64,000 bases of DNA. It comes from Pseudopyrenochaeta lycopersici (Eukaryota; Ascomycota; Dothideomycetes; Pleosporales; Pseudopyrenochaetaceae). The notes below the pieces were generated by a model. The model did no database searches. It worked only from the letters and a program-made list of their open reading frames with translations, and had not been told where the DNA came from. Where the stretch lies: NCBI GenBank assembly GCA_003313425.1, contig NHZP01000066.1, positions 62,001 through 126,000 of the forward strand, written 5' to 3'. Positions within the stretch are counted from its first letter, which is position 1; the number at the start of each line of letters is the position of its first letter. The translations under genes and the position numbers were made by a program. Positions 9,022-20,015 of the stretch are shown here, piece by piece.

Positions 9022-10545
9022 TCTTTATATCTGCGGTCTCAACTTCAGCTCTTCGGACTGGCCGACGGTCAATCCGATATTCTCGGTCTCACCGAAAGTC
9101 TATTATTTCGGTTTCTCCGATCAGATATCACCGTACTTTCTAGACCTGTCAACACAGAACATTTCAGAAGGGTCTCACAACATTATTGGAGCCCTGGCCA
9201 GCACCTTGCCGTTGATGAGTCTATGACACGTTTCTATGGGCGTGCGCGAGAGACAACAACAATTGATTGTAAGGCACAATCAACTGGTTACAAGATCTGG
9301 CTCCTGGCAGACTCTGGGTATTGTTTGAACTGGAGGTTTCACTCAAAAGGACAAAGCACGGGTGGTGGGCCGTACAAAATCAGTCCTCGATGGAGAACAG
9401 AAGGGTTTTCACCTACCCAAGCCGTTGTTTTGGATTTAACTCTTGACCAACTTGCTGGTGAGCCCAATCAACGATTGTTACCGCCGATGAGGCACGTAAT
9501 TTGGATAGATAATATGTTTACCTCGATCAAATTGTTGGAGCGTTTACGAGTTGATGGAATTGGAGCTGCCAGTACGGTGCGAACTTCGAAGACCCCACGT
9601 GAGATTAATGAGGCAAATGCTAACGTACAAAACGGCCATCTTTCTCTCCAGGACCAACTCCCAATTACGCCTTCCTCGTCGCAATCGCAATCGCAATCTC
9701 AGTCGCAATCAACGTTTACTGACGCCGCAATTCTTTTAAACGCCCCTGAAAGCTTCTCCGATCGTCTCATCAACGTACGGCCCTGGCGCGATCAGTTGGA
9801 GTGGGGTACAATACGATATGACGTAAGCCGAAATAGGAGAGTAGCCATGTTCGCATGGAGGGATAATAACGTTGTCCTCTTTGCTACAACAGTTGGAAAT
9901 TTGGCGGAGACTATCACCAGAGAGCGGCGTCGGCCAGCAGCTTCAAGAACAGGATCTTCTCAAACGCGGAGACTGTTTGGGAACCAGATTCGGATGCCCC
10001 TGAGTATACCGGTACTGATTGACGATTACAACCACTTTATGAATGCTGTTGATCGTTTTGATCAACTCAGGAGTTACTACCCAATCCTGCGATCCCATCG
10101 GAAAACCTGGAGGCCTTTGTTTACTCTTCTGATTGACATCTCACTTGTCAACAGTTATAAGTGGCATACAGCCAACGGGAAGACCAGCTACAATGATCAC
10201 AAGACGTGGCTTTCAAGGTTGGTGGTACAGTTAAGAGATTTGATGATACAACCCACGCCGTTACGACGTTTAGATCCGTTGAAAAGCACTCAGGGGCAGC
10301 ACCAAATTAGTCGCCTTTACCCCCAATACCGCAGTTGCGTAGTTTGTGCTATTAAAGGTAAGCGCTCAACGCCTCGCCGCCCACTTAGTGAGTTATCAGT
10401 GAACCAACTTCGCCGCGCTCGACCAAAACGGACCCAATGGGGCTGTATTTACTGCCAAATTCCTATATGTAGGAAATCCTGCTGGTCTGAGCATGTGAAT
10501 GAGTCCCATAGGCGCGAAACCAACCTTCAGGCAACGCGTTTTTAG
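9022..10545 (+). CDS. piggyBac-like transposase (DDE_Tnp_1_7), N-terminus unclear
   Basis: This is a transposase of the piggyBac superfamily. The readable frame runs from 9022 without stops; the first ATG in it is 9223, but that lies just after the first catalytic motif (HLAVDES), so the true start must be further upstream or in an upstream exon. Other motifs are YKIWLLADSGYCLNW, the second aspartate in VIWIDNMFTS, and the third-aspartate block AVDRFDQLRSYY followed by WRPLFTLLIDISLVNSYKWH. The C-terminus has a cysteine-rich finger (CVVC...CIYCQIPICRKSCWSEH), as in piggyBac proteins. A short QS repeat lies near 9675-9715. No terminal repeats or TTAA sites could be assigned, so it may be immobile or truncated. 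Confidence 0.8.
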   Translation, partial: SLYLRSQLQLFGLADGQSDILGLTESLLFRFLRSDITVLSRPVNTEHFRRVSQHYWSPGQHLAVDESMTRFYGRARETTTIDCKAQSTGYKIWLLADSGYCLNWRFHSKGQSTGGGPYKISPRWRTEGFSPTQAVVLDLTLDQLAGEPNQRLLPPMRHVIWIDNMFTSIKLLERLRVDGIGAASTVRTSKTPREINEANANVQNGHLSLQDQLPITPSSSQSQSQSQSQSTFTDAAILLNAPESFSDRLINVRPWRDQLEWGTIRYDVSRNRRVAMFAWRDNNVVLFATTVGNLAETITRERRRPAASRTGSSQTRRLFGNQIRMPLSIPVLIDDYNHFMNAVDRFDQLRSYYPILRSHRKTWRPLFTLLIDISLVNSYKWHTANGKTSYNDHKTWLSRLVVQLRDLMIQPTPLRRLDPLKSTQGQHQISRLYPQYRSCVVCAIKGKRSTPRRPLSELSVNQLRRARPKRTQWGCIYCQIPICRKSCWSEHVNESHRRETNLQATRF

Positions 10546-10846
10546 CTGAAAAATTGATCAATTGCTCCAAAATTACGATCTTAAACTTGCGCATTTGCTT
10601 GATCAATCGTACGAATTTCTCACCCAATTTCTTCGGTGAGGCTTCTCATCTGATACTCGGAAAATATCAATTTTAGCCGACGATGCAGCCGATTGGCTAC
10701 AAAAATATGGCACAACTCGGCCTTTCAAGGGATAGTGAGGAGAGGTGCTTTTATGTCCTTCGCGACAGCTATCATGTGATGATTGATTCCTGAGCCAATG
10801 AGCTTCCACCAGGTGGATCTAGCCTGCGACATTATAGCATAGCCAC
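10546..10846. other. No gene seen
   Basis: Noncoding sequence between the piggyBac-like stop and the fold-back arm. CCTGCGACATTATAG near 10822 matches the last bases of the 184-bp LTR (GCCTGCGACA), but this is too short to call. Confidence 0.3.
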
Positions 10847-11433
10847 GCACCTGGTTTCAGAAAAAGAGCCCACTCACAAAATGGCTTGGCTTCCCCAACA
10901 CCACCAATAGCCTCACCAAAACGATAAAGGATAGCCACTTTAAGCAGTTTTTCAAGCAGTTTAAGGATGTGCTCCAATTTGAGGCTGTAATTTTGTACTG
11001 GGTAGCTATCTAGAGCAGCTTTTTAAGCGTTTTTCTTCACCACCCAGTCATCTGGCCATATAATTCAATGCAATCTCTCAGCCTTTGAGGCATACTATCA
11101 ACCTAAGTATTTATGAACTTTTGAGTAACTTTCTCCTATCCCTTATAGCTAGTTCACGAGTTTCAAACTCATCCTAATCCAGAAATCTTGACATGAACTG
11201 CTTAGGAGGTCGCCAGCAATTCTTAATAGGGGCCAGATCTGGCGAGCTGGGGCAGTTGATAGTGCTCTAGATAGCTATCCAGTACAAAATTACAGCTTCA
11301 AATTGGAGCACATCCTTAAACTGCTCGAAAAACTGCTTAAAGTGGCTATCCTTTATCGTTTTGGTGAGGCTATTGGTGGTGTTGGGGAAGCCAAGCCATT
11401 TTGTGAGTGGGCTCTTTTTCTGAAACCAGGTGC
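10847..11433. repeat. 171-bp inverted repeat with 245-bp loop (fold-back)
   Basis: 10847-11017 and 11263-11433 are reverse complements with about three mismatches in 171. Both arms carry the same piece of a Tc1/mariner-type transposase gene; the loop continues that gene on the minus strand. Transcription through either strand would give a long hairpin RNA. Confidence 0.85.
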
Positions 11434-11515
11434 CACGTAAGCAGCAGCCGATTGACCTACCCGCCTCCGCAAGCGCCTGGGCATCCAATACTTTGGATCG
11501 ACTCATTTTGCACAT
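11018..11515 (-). pseudogene. Tc1/mariner transposase remnant
   Basis: On the minus strand the right arm reads through WFQKKSPLTKWLGFPN and FEQFKDVLQFEAVILYW. After a stop, the loop reads NCPSSPDLAPIKNCWRPPKQ, the block containing the last catalytic acid of fungal Tc1/mariner elements (normally YSPDLNPIENLW). Several stops follow. Upstream of 11433 the frame includes ALAEAGRSIG, possibly the HTH region. Only a fragment remains, and part of it has been duplicated as the inverted left arm. Confidence 0.6.
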
Positions 11516-11703
11516 ATTCCGATCAATCCAGCGAGATGTTTAATAGTTCGCGCGCCACGGTGCATCCAGTGAGAAACACCCGCCCCCCACCTCCAATACG
11601 TTGAACTGGCTCGGGACTTTGCTTTGCTGCCTGTATATATGACCGCGATGTCCTGTTGGAGATCGTTAGATAGCTCTATTGTTCTGACTATACTTCTACT
11701 CGA
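11516..11703. other. Putative promoter region of the zinc-knuckle gene
   Basis: No ORF of interest. A pyrimidine-rich segment (CACCCGCCCCCCACCTCC, near 11578) and TATATATG (11635) precede the ATG at 11704. No transcription evidence. Confidence 0.25.
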
Positions 11704-13714
11704 ATGATGGCTTCACCAAATGATAGACACTTGTGCAACGGAATCCCCGTCGACCACCGCCTTAAGCGATTTCTGCCGAGCGCCAAGCAGAAGCATTCCC
11801 ATGGAGTCGGCAAACATGTTGACATAATCGAGACCTTTGGCAACACCATGGTCCGCGATAACAAGACCACTCCTACCAAGCAAGAAGCCGGTTTCGCCGC
11901 ATGGCTTGCCAAACCAGACTCGACAGGTGGTCTAGTCATTGCGCTGCAGCAACCAGCCAAGTCACAGGACTTCACTGCAGACGTGGGGTGAGTTCGAGAC
12001 GAATGTGATACCCTGGCCTACCTGGACAAGTCGCTCGCCTTTGTGAATGGCCCTGGAGGTCTGAAACAACGAGCGTATTCGATGCGTTCCCCTTCATCAC
12101 CGAGCAGATCTCCTCGAAAGCACTATCCAGCGAAGCGCAGCGTGCATATAACACGTTCATCTCCATGGTAGACGCAAAAAAAGCCCGAGGTTCTTTTCGC
12201 GTGCTGGCGAATCCATGGTCAGGACGACCTCTCCTTTTCTGGGAAAGGGCCTGGTAGGACCAATCAGGTACATAGCTTGAAGTTCCCGAGTGGCCACATT
12301 GTCCGCGTTGTGGACGGATTCCATCCTAGCTATGTGGCCAATTACTGCCCAAATGAAAGCTGCTTCCGGAGACTGTTCGCTATGGAGCTGTGCAAGGCGC
12401 TGTGCGAGCTGAACACAGCTTGGCAGGAAAATGATTGAATGGACGACCTTAGAATAAAGTGCCGAGAAAGAACTCTTCAATTAATGAAAGGTTCGTTTCG
12501 CGATCACTCGTGATGGTATATACTAATGAATTCTTATAGAGAAGGGTAGAGATGGCGAGCAGCTTAACACGGAACCGGGTCGCCAGCTTCGAGGAACCAA
12601 GGCAGACAACACTGCTAAGAAATACAAGGCATACACTAAGTCTTTCGACAACGGCCTGAAGAGTCTCAAACAAATCTTTGACCATATGGTGTCCTCGACG
12701 TATACGTCTCAAAGCTCGTGGGATCTCTATAAATTCTTTGTCCTCGACCAGAATACAGCAGAAGGCATCTGTGATGCTCTACTAGCCGTGTCCGAGGCCA
12801 TGAGGCAGTTCGCACCTGGAACTTCGATGCCGGAGTCTGCGCTAGTAGAGCTAGGCAAGCACATCAGCCAGCAGGCGCTCAAGTTCGTCAAAGACGATAT
12901 TCCAGATTTAGTGCAGTGTCAGCGGGGCTTGTACAAGAATTTGTGGAGCAATCGATATTTGGCGAGTACGTCTCGAGGATTAAAGCAGAGTATAGAGAAG
13001 ATTACGATACGGTTTATTGAGGATCTAGCGAAGTCGTTTTCGGAGTCGTCGACGAGATGGACGTATACTCCGGACCTTGTGCACGACGCCTTCAAGGAAC
13101 TTGCTGTTAGCTTCGAGGATGCTTTAGGCAGGGAGTACAATCACAGTCAAAAGACCGTAGCAGCAAGTACTGCGAATGGTGTTGCTATCCTAAGCGCGTC
13201 CCTTTACAAGCTATCGATTTCGAGCTCTCAATCAGTGGCTTCGGCAACCCTGGCACTGTCTTCTTCCGGTGACGACTGTTTTAATTGCGGCCAACCCGGT
13301 CATTGGCGCAGCGAGTGCCCACACCCCAAGATAGGAAGCGCCACGCCGTCTAAGTCTCCTTTGAACAAGAGCTGCTACAACTGCGGTAAAACGGGCCACT
13401 GGACCAGCAATTGCCCGAGGCCCCAGAAGGGAAGCATAACATCCCCAAGCGGGAACTGCTACACTTGCGGCCAGCCCGGCCACTGGTCCAGTAGCTGCCC
13501 AAGCCTTAGGCGGGGAAGCGCCACGATGCCTTCACGGGCTCTTTCAAGTGATAAATGTTTCAGCTGTGGGCAGACGGGGCATTGGTCTAGTAACTGTCCA
13601 CGGCGTAGGCAGGGTAGCGCGACGCCGTCGAGGTCTACGTCCGGAGACATGTGCTTTTCGTGTGGTAAAATAGGTCATTGGTCTAGCAATTGCCCGACAC
13701 GTGGTAACCGATGA
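11704..13714 (+). pseudogene. Two-exon gene with C-terminal five-fold CCHC zinc knuckles, broken in exon 1
   Basis: The frame from ATG 11704 meets TGA at 11989, but similar coding sequence continues in the same frame (ECDTLAYLDKSLAFVNGPGG), shifts frame near 12060 (SVFDAFPFITEQISSKALSS), and shifts again at a run of seven A near 12176-12182. It then reads through GFHPSYVANYCPNESCFRRL to TGA at 12436. The HPS-containing block vaguely recalls uracil-DNA-glycosylase-like folds; this is a weak guess. An intron at about 12491-12538 (branch ACTAAT, acceptor TATAG) leads into an open exon of 392 codons. That exon ends in five CX2CX4HX4C knuckles at about 13276-13698 (such as CFNCGQPGHWRSECP), a single-stranded nucleic-acid-binding module. 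The intact exon may still be translated from the ATG at 12686. Confidence 0.6.
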
Positions 13715-15020
13715 AGGCTTACTTTTAGACGTGATGGAAGCGGAGATAAGAGAGGCAGCGTGTGTAGTGTGCAATGAGAGCTGGACTCAATTAACTGTCA
13801 AACGCTGGCCGAAACAGAATCACCTAATCGTAATGAGTCTCCTACGTCATGTTATCTTAGCTTACTCTAGCATGTGCAATGAAGCGTATCTCATTCGTCT
13901 GCCACCGTGCCTGTCAGCAGGGTCGCGTCATATTCAAGTAACGGCATCACACATACCGTTCGAATTGAATACGTATAGTTTCTCATGTAGAAGTGAACGA
14001 GTACTGTTAGCGGTGCCTAGCTTCCATGGTGTGGGCGATGTAATACGCGGCAACTTAGCTGAGCAGCCGCATTTTAACTGGTCTTCGAACCCTTCCAAGC
14101 ACTAGGTTCATTTGAATTAGGGCTGTGCAGCATTAGACTGATATACACACGGAGAAGCGGAAACCAATTTTGCAATTGACTGTAGCTAACTATTACTTCT
14201 AGAAACTGGTTCAATATTGAACCTGTTTTCTATTAGCTAGACGACCGCTCCTTAGCGCGTCCGCAGGTGGCGCTGTGCTTGGTAAATTCTTGAGCCGAGC
14301 TCCGCTCAAGCTCCCGCTGGTGGGCCCTCGATCTGCGCGCAAGGGTCTGAACTGATCTGGTCGTGGCTAATGTCCATGCTCAAGGCTCTTGGCACCTGCT
14401 GCGTCTCCCGCTATTCAGCGGCTGCCACATACATTTGGAACGCTCTTCTCTCTCTTCATGCACCACAATAGAAAACCCGTCGCCTTCCGCGCGCGCGCGC
14501 GCGCGCATGAGCCATTTCGTCAGCTCAATCCCGTCCATGCGAAGAGGTATTTGCGCTGGTTGAGCAGCTTATCCCAGATTTGTCTCGCTCATTTTCAATC
14601 AGACGGAGAGAGTCTCGGGACTTTTCGACCTCAATTCGGTCGTTGACAACGGAACTGAGCACCGTTGGCGTTTGGAAGCGATAAGACGACCAATTTTGCC
14701 CATGAATCTACGACGCCATTACTTCTAGCTGATGTTCCACGACAGTTTGCTGTGATCTGTGAGTTTTGTTGGGTTTCGTCCACATTGTCCATAGAGGTAA
14801 CGTTGGAAAACCTACGATGTCCACTGAAACCTCCCCACAGATATTGGCTACCGCCGATGTATGCCCTTGATTACTCTCTGAGTGTTGTTTCACATACGCT
14901 ACACGTACTTTGTTGCCGCGAGTCACATGGCCTGATGCTGCGAGATACTACCTTGGTGATGAAGGACATGGTTACTGAGGATTAGACTGCTCGAGACGAG
15001 ACGACTTTAATGAATATGAT
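13715..15020. other. Gene-poor stretch with (GC)n tract
   Basis: Only short ORFs without recognisable domains. A simple CG repeat of about 19 bases lies at 14488-14506. I see no RNA gene. Confidence 0.35.
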
Positions 15021-15180
15021 GCTGAGTGGTGGTGAGTGGTGGTGAGTGGTGGTGAGTGGTGGTGAGTGGTGGTGAGTGGTGGTGAGTGGTGGTGAGTGGT
15101 GGTGAGTGGTGGTGAGTGGTGGTGAGTGGTGGTAAGTGGTGGTGAGTGGCGCTGAGTGGTGCGAAGTGGTGCGAAGTGGT
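15021..15180. repeat. 10-bp minisatellite, about 16 units
   Basis: The unit GGTGAGTGGT is repeated: about eleven perfect copies, then five diverged ones (GGTAAGTGGT, GCTGAGTGGT, GCGAAGTGGT). The 10-bp period means any translation cycles through all three frames, giving only low-complexity T/H/S/P peptides, so I do not call a protein. Confidence 0.9.
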
Positions 15181-15733
15181 GCCGATGCCGATGCTGAGTG
15201 GCGACGAGCGAACAAGACTTTGTCGTCAGCACCACTTGATTGAGGAATAGCTCGAAGCGTGACTATCTCATGTGACTATCTCATAGAGTGAAAGAATAAA
15301 GAACGTCGATGTTGTGATGCTCTTGACGTCTGGAAACTCTCGCGTCAATGGGCTCGTGTCCAGAGATGCAAAAGTGATGGCGATAGCGCCAGGCGACAAC
15401 ATATGAACGTGTCTGGTATGTCAGTGCTGGTTGTTTAATGTGTGCTTTACAGTCTTCTTCTTCTTCTTCTTCTTCTTCTTATTTCATTTACCCTGACCTC
15501 TCCCGTGGGATATGCAAGCTACCACTACTAACATCTATCCTTATCTACAGTATTGTGAACGTAAACTGCTATATGCGCGAAGTTTCTTGCCTCGTTAAGG
15601 CCTATGGTGGTCCCTTTGCTGTTGGATCCCAAGGTTCCAACTTGACTTTGATGCAGCTTGCTACATGTAAAATAGGAGATACCTTTGTAGAGTACTCCAT
15701 TTCCAAACCTATGTTCGCTCTTTGATGTGGCTC
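15181..15733. other. No recognised gene; (TTC)n microsatellite
   Basis: A TTC repeat of about 29 bases lies at 15452-15480. Short ORFs on both strands around 15528-15752 have no motif I recognise. Confidence 0.35.
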
Positions 15734-16348
15734 TCACATTCTTTGCAGCCATTCTCTCGGGGTATGTTGTTGTCCTCCTTGCATGTCCGATAGGAATCTA
15801 GTAAACGCTGGGAGTGCTGAGAGCAGGAACCTTGATAACGAGTCCGTCGCTTTCATGGCTATGTGGTAGTGTAGTATGTCTGTGTGTTGTTTGATGAATC
15901 GGTTCGGCTTGAACGGCGAGGGTTTGTTGTGGAAGCGGTTGTGTAGGTCTTCTATAGTGAGGGTCGGCGTCGGTGCATTGCGGTGTGGCCTAGTTGTTGG
16001 CGTACTCGTTGACCACGGTGAGGTTGGTGACTGTGGAGTAGGCGTTGACGATTTAGGAGCAGTCCGATTCCAGTCAGATCTTAGGGGGGTCTTGAGGACT
16101 AAGGCGTATGTCGGCTTTGTGGTCTTCGGCGATGTGTGAGGTGATATGGGGGGGTGATCGGCCACCAGCGACTCGAGGGCCTTGCCCAGCGTCGGGAGGA
16201 GCGAGATGGGCCGGTAGTTGTTCGCGATCGTGTAGTCTCCGCGCTTTGGCTTCTGCAGCGGTACGATCTTCGCAATCTTCCATTCCCACGGCGCCCTTCC
16301 CGTCTCGAGCGACCTGGCGAAGAGCTGCGTGATTTCATCTCCTAGCAC
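15734..16348 (-). pseudogene. LINE reverse-transcriptase fragment
   Basis: Near 16348-16200 the minus strand encodes the start of a non-LTR reverse-transcriptase domain: WEWKIAKIVPLQKPKRGDYT followed by NNYRPISLLPTLGKALESLV. A frameshift follows at a C-rich run near 16150 (the next frame continues HIAEDHKADIRLS), and the rest of the ORF is P/T/S-rich without RT motifs; no YADD box is present. It differs from the complete LINE at 49-55 kb, so at least two LINE families have been here. Confidence 0.5.
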
Positions 16349-16952
16349 TGGCCAGAGCTCTCTCTACTGGGCGGTAAAGATAGACTGGCGTTGATATGGG
16401 TACCTTTTACTTCGGTCCCGTTGACAGTAGCCGTCGTCAACGCCATCTCGTTGACACTGGACCGGAGGGGCTCTAGCCTCGCACACCAGAGGTCGCAGCT
16501 ATCCACATGGCACCGCTAGCCGACTCGCCGATGCGTCGCTTGACAGGCAAACAGCAAAATCGTATGAAAGGAGAAAGCACATCCTACTGAACATTGAAAA
16601 ATAGGGATAGCCAATAGACTTTGCGACTATATTGTTTCTACACTGATGTGCATCAGGTCTACACGTCCACCGAATTTGGTTAGGTCAACATCAGTAAAGG
16701 GGACGAGATCACAAGGAAGAGAGCAGAGGAAATTGGATTTTGAATAGAAGATCATCATGGTGCGATCGTTGTCGTATACGATATCGGATGCTCCACTCGC
16801 CTAATGTCGATTGGCTATCTCGTCAACCTCTTGGAGTGCAATTATGGAAAGATAAGGATCAACTGGCGAGCGCATGAGCCATTTTAAAATTTAGGGCACC
16901 AAACTCGTCAGGGTCAGGCCTAGAGTGTACCTGACGGGAGATACTGCTTTGG
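16349..16952. other. No gene seen
   Basis: No ORF, repeat or motif that I can support. Confidence 0.3.
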
Positions 16953-17225
16953 CTAGAAGACATTGGGTGATTCCGTTTGCGCGTGTTCGCGACAGCGCCT
17001 GGCCTGCGACATCACAGAATCAATTTGGTGCACCAGGACATCATCTATAGCAGCAAGGAGGGTTTGATTGATAATGTGACCTAAGCAGCGCAGCCGGCGA
17101 TGGCGACGTTGTTTTGATATCGTCAACGGGCAGAGCTCCTTGAGGATGAACTCAACAGCGGTATCGTTTGGCGAGGCATTATCCGGTATGAAGTGTCTAA
17201 TCTGATCTCCGACAATGGACGTCCA
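16953..17225 (-). pseudogene. hAT transposase fragment
   Basis: The minus strand reads IVGDQIRHFIPDNASPNDTA then RHRRLRCLGHIINQTLLAAI. This is the hAT catalytic-core block with the DNA-xx-ND motif and the R-x-R-C-x-G-H-I-x-N motif, equivalent to MADNADNCDTAI...RLRCFGHICNLCAQAF in the longer hAT gene at 26.6 kb. Nothing before or after belongs to the same protein. It abuts a membrane-protein fragment. Confidence 0.6.
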
Positions 17226-17640
17226 TACTAAGAGAGAATCCAACAATAAACATATTAAAACGGACAAGGCTCTTATACTTAGTTACTCCATGCTTTATTA
17301 AGTTTTGTTGGACAATGCGGATAAAATAAAAACCAAGCGCTCCGTCCACAATAAGGTAGATAACCTTCTCGCAACGGTCCCACCAATCGTTTAGCCAAAT
17401 GTATGTCTCTGAAATCTGTAGACGGGACGGGATCCAAATGTTGTAGACTGAAATATTGACAGCAGTAATTAAGATAGCGACGCCAGACGTTAAGACGGTA
17501 TGCATGTCGTTGTCAGTGAGGAGAATTGAACATCGATTAATAATGGTTTGGAGGAGGAACTGGACCTAATCGGGTTTGAGTTCCAAGGTAATTTAAGGTT
17601 TTAGTAAAACATACTTGAAGTGCCCACGTTGTAACTGCTA
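17226..17640 (-). pseudogene. Fungal multi-TM membrane protein fragment
   Basis: The minus strand encodes VYNIWIPSRLQISETYIWLN, then WWDRCEKVIYLIVDGALGFY, then a hydrophobic block ending NMFIVGFSLSMD. I recognise this as a fungal integral-membrane family of unknown function with conserved IWIPARLQIS and LTKYKPL-type motifs. An intron (about 17575-17622, GTATGT...TTAG) precedes this exon, and a short upstream exon piece (TTWALQ) is visible. The 3' end is replaced by the hAT fragment, so the gene is truncated. Confidence 0.4.
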
Positions 17641-19682
17641 GGATCAACATATGCTATGAAATGCATCAAAATATACGTACGAATGTAGAATAAAACGCAA
17701 AACTATAGAATTGGAGTTTTAGCATTTATTCCATGTTTACAGCATAACAAGGGTATCCAGGGCCAATCTTGGGGTATAATGCCTTAAAGGTGTAACCAAC
17801 AGATGATACCGAGGATAAGGCAAACAAGGATCTCGAGCCATATCATCCAGACATAAGCATTACAGAATACATGAAGGCCAAGCCTAATATAGATCTGCCT
17901 AGTCTGTTTGATGGCAGCCCAGGTGGTAAGCCACCCAAACCCGACTGTGAACCCCTAGGCGAGTGATGCGAGTGCCAAGTCATCTTGAGTCACCTCTTGA
18001 AGGACATAGTGTGATGGGAGGAGTGTGATCATTATGAATGCAGAGTGAATGAATGATAGATCTTGAAAGAACGGCGATGATAATCGAAAGTAGACTTGAG
18101 GGATGAATAAACAGCTTATATCTTCATATACCTTCAACTCACGATTCAGATTCTTTACCATGCATTGGGGTATCTTCACACAGAGATGCTAGTGCTAGTG
18201 GCTGCATCACATGATATCTCTCAAGGGTGCCTAAATTCAGCAGTCACTGAACGAAGGCCGGAGTAATGATAGGGGCTAAAGCTGAGGGGCTTGAGAACGC
18301 GGAACACGCCATCTTAAAAGAACGAATACACCCGTACAGCTCTGTCTGCCGTCATATTGGCGCTCATGGCCTGTGAATTTTGTCACAGGAAAGAGTCATG
18401 GTAAAGCATGGAAGTAGCGGAAAGGACGAGACATTACGTGAATAGGCAGCACAGCCAAAAAGCAATGCAGCCATTGTGCTTTCTGCACGAACGGGAGGGG
18501 AGGTTCCAGATCTTTCCCCCGGAAATTTCATGATTGCATGGGTGCTACGATCGACGGTGAAGGTAATAATGAACCCTGCAGTGAAATGATTCAGCGATAG
18601 GGACATGTCACCGACCCCTTTGGAGGCTACTGCTTGGTATGTTGAGGCTGTGTGGGTGGCCTTTATGGCGGGTCGTCTGCACTCAGACTAGACGTCGCCC
18701 CGATCTAAATCTCTCTCCAACCCAAAATCATTGGTTGGCAATTAGTTGGCGCTGGTGTTAGACATCGGCTAACCCCGACATGCATCACATGACTATTGCT
18801 GAGAGACCCATGAAAGGATCTCTCTTCATATCGTCATCTCAAAACATCAAACAACACGCACACAATGATAATAAATCCTATCACAGAACACTATACTTTG
18901 TGTCTCGTTTTCCCACATTTTCACTGTCTATTTTCACATGAAGTGCAAAACATTCCTTGTTGCTTTGTCATCCCCCAATTTTGGCGCCCAATAGCGTCGG
19001 CAAGGGATATGAAGCCGTTACCACGCCAAAGTGAAACTTTTGTATGGACGCCCGTAAGGGGAACTCGATTAGCTTATGTGCGCCACTGTGATCGGAAGAC
19101 ACCCAATTGCTTCGGCCGGGTTGTAAGAATGACAGCGCTAGGACGAAACAGACTTATTGCGCTTCGAAGGCACATTAGTTGGCACTGGATGGAAAGCATC
19201 ACCCAAAACTTTACGGTATTTTCCGCGTCACAAGAGATGATGGCGCATGGAAATTGGGCCTCGTGCCATCATGAAGTGTCCAGATGCAGTTTGAGCCAGA
19301 CAGCCATCAATCCAGGTACGCTAGCATACATCTCAACAGGCCTCCGAATACGTGGGGAGGGGATTCGAAAAGGTGTCGCCTTAATATTAGTGACTTGTTC
19401 CTTTCCTACAGCGCATCCTACTGCAGGAGCTATTCCGACTGACTGTATGAACAATAGTTCGATGAAAGGCGTATTATTGACGAGAACCGGTTGCTGCCGG
19501 ATCTGGCAACCAGTAATACAGTAGAGCATGATGTGCTTTTTCCGCAAGTTTCAGTCTTAGTGGTAAACTCTGTTGATGTCGGGTTAGGTTCCCGATTCCC
19601 CCGCCTGCAGCTAACCAATAGCATGGGACGGGCATGCGCAACGCCGTTGCCCTCGCGTCCTTAAATTCCAGCGCCTCCCTGC
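17641..19682. other. Gene-poor stretch; one uncharacterised ORF at 18865-19524
   Basis: The 219-codon ORF at 18865-19524 (+) starts with ATG but has no domain, signal peptide or repeat I recognise, and its composition looks random; I do not call it a gene. The rest holds nothing I can support. Confidence 0.3.
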
Positions 19683-20015
19683 ATGTCAACTCGCATGAGA
19701 GGCATCGCCGCCAACGCCTGTCGCACCTGCACCAACTTGCTTGTCATCTCTTGGTTGCATGTGGAAATCCACAGAACAAAAGCCACTGGCCGTGATAGGG
19801 AAGGTTATCTCACACAGTGCGCCAGAAGCTTTTCCTCTCTTTGCGATCGAACAGCTACTGCGTGGTAGCGAAGGCGTCCAGCGCTGGCGTACAAGCTCAT
19901 CAGCCCTTGAGCTATGCCATCTTCGGCTCAGGAGAAGTATATGGGCCTGCGTCTTCATCATGCCACTGGGGCAACTCTGCAACTGATAATAGTCTGTTCG
20001 AGGTGGCAGCGTCAG
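19683..20015 (+). repeat. Segment duplicated upstream of TF copy C
   Basis: It matches 63660-63973 in reverse complement (for example the stretch reading MRGIAANACRTCTNLLVISW versus IRGIAANACHTCTSLLAISW). The reading frame is not maintained between the copies, so it is probably noncoding. In copy C this block joins directly to sequence equivalent to about 20885, whereas here about 870 bases lie between. Confidence 0.6.

Noticed and set aside
13701..14105. ORF following the zinc-knuckle gene
   Set aside because: It overlaps the end of the knuckle exon in another frame and has no recognisable motif.
15021..15180. CRISPR-like array
   Set aside because: The units are contiguous 10-bp repeats without spacers, and the organism is a fungus.
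14972..15235. Minus-strand ORFs with PPLTTTHHH repeats
   Set aside because: They are translations of the 10-bp minisatellite; every frame is open because of the repeat composition.
18865..19524. 219-codon plus-strand ORF as a gene
   Set aside because: No domain, no conserved motif, no splice context and no second copy; random composition.
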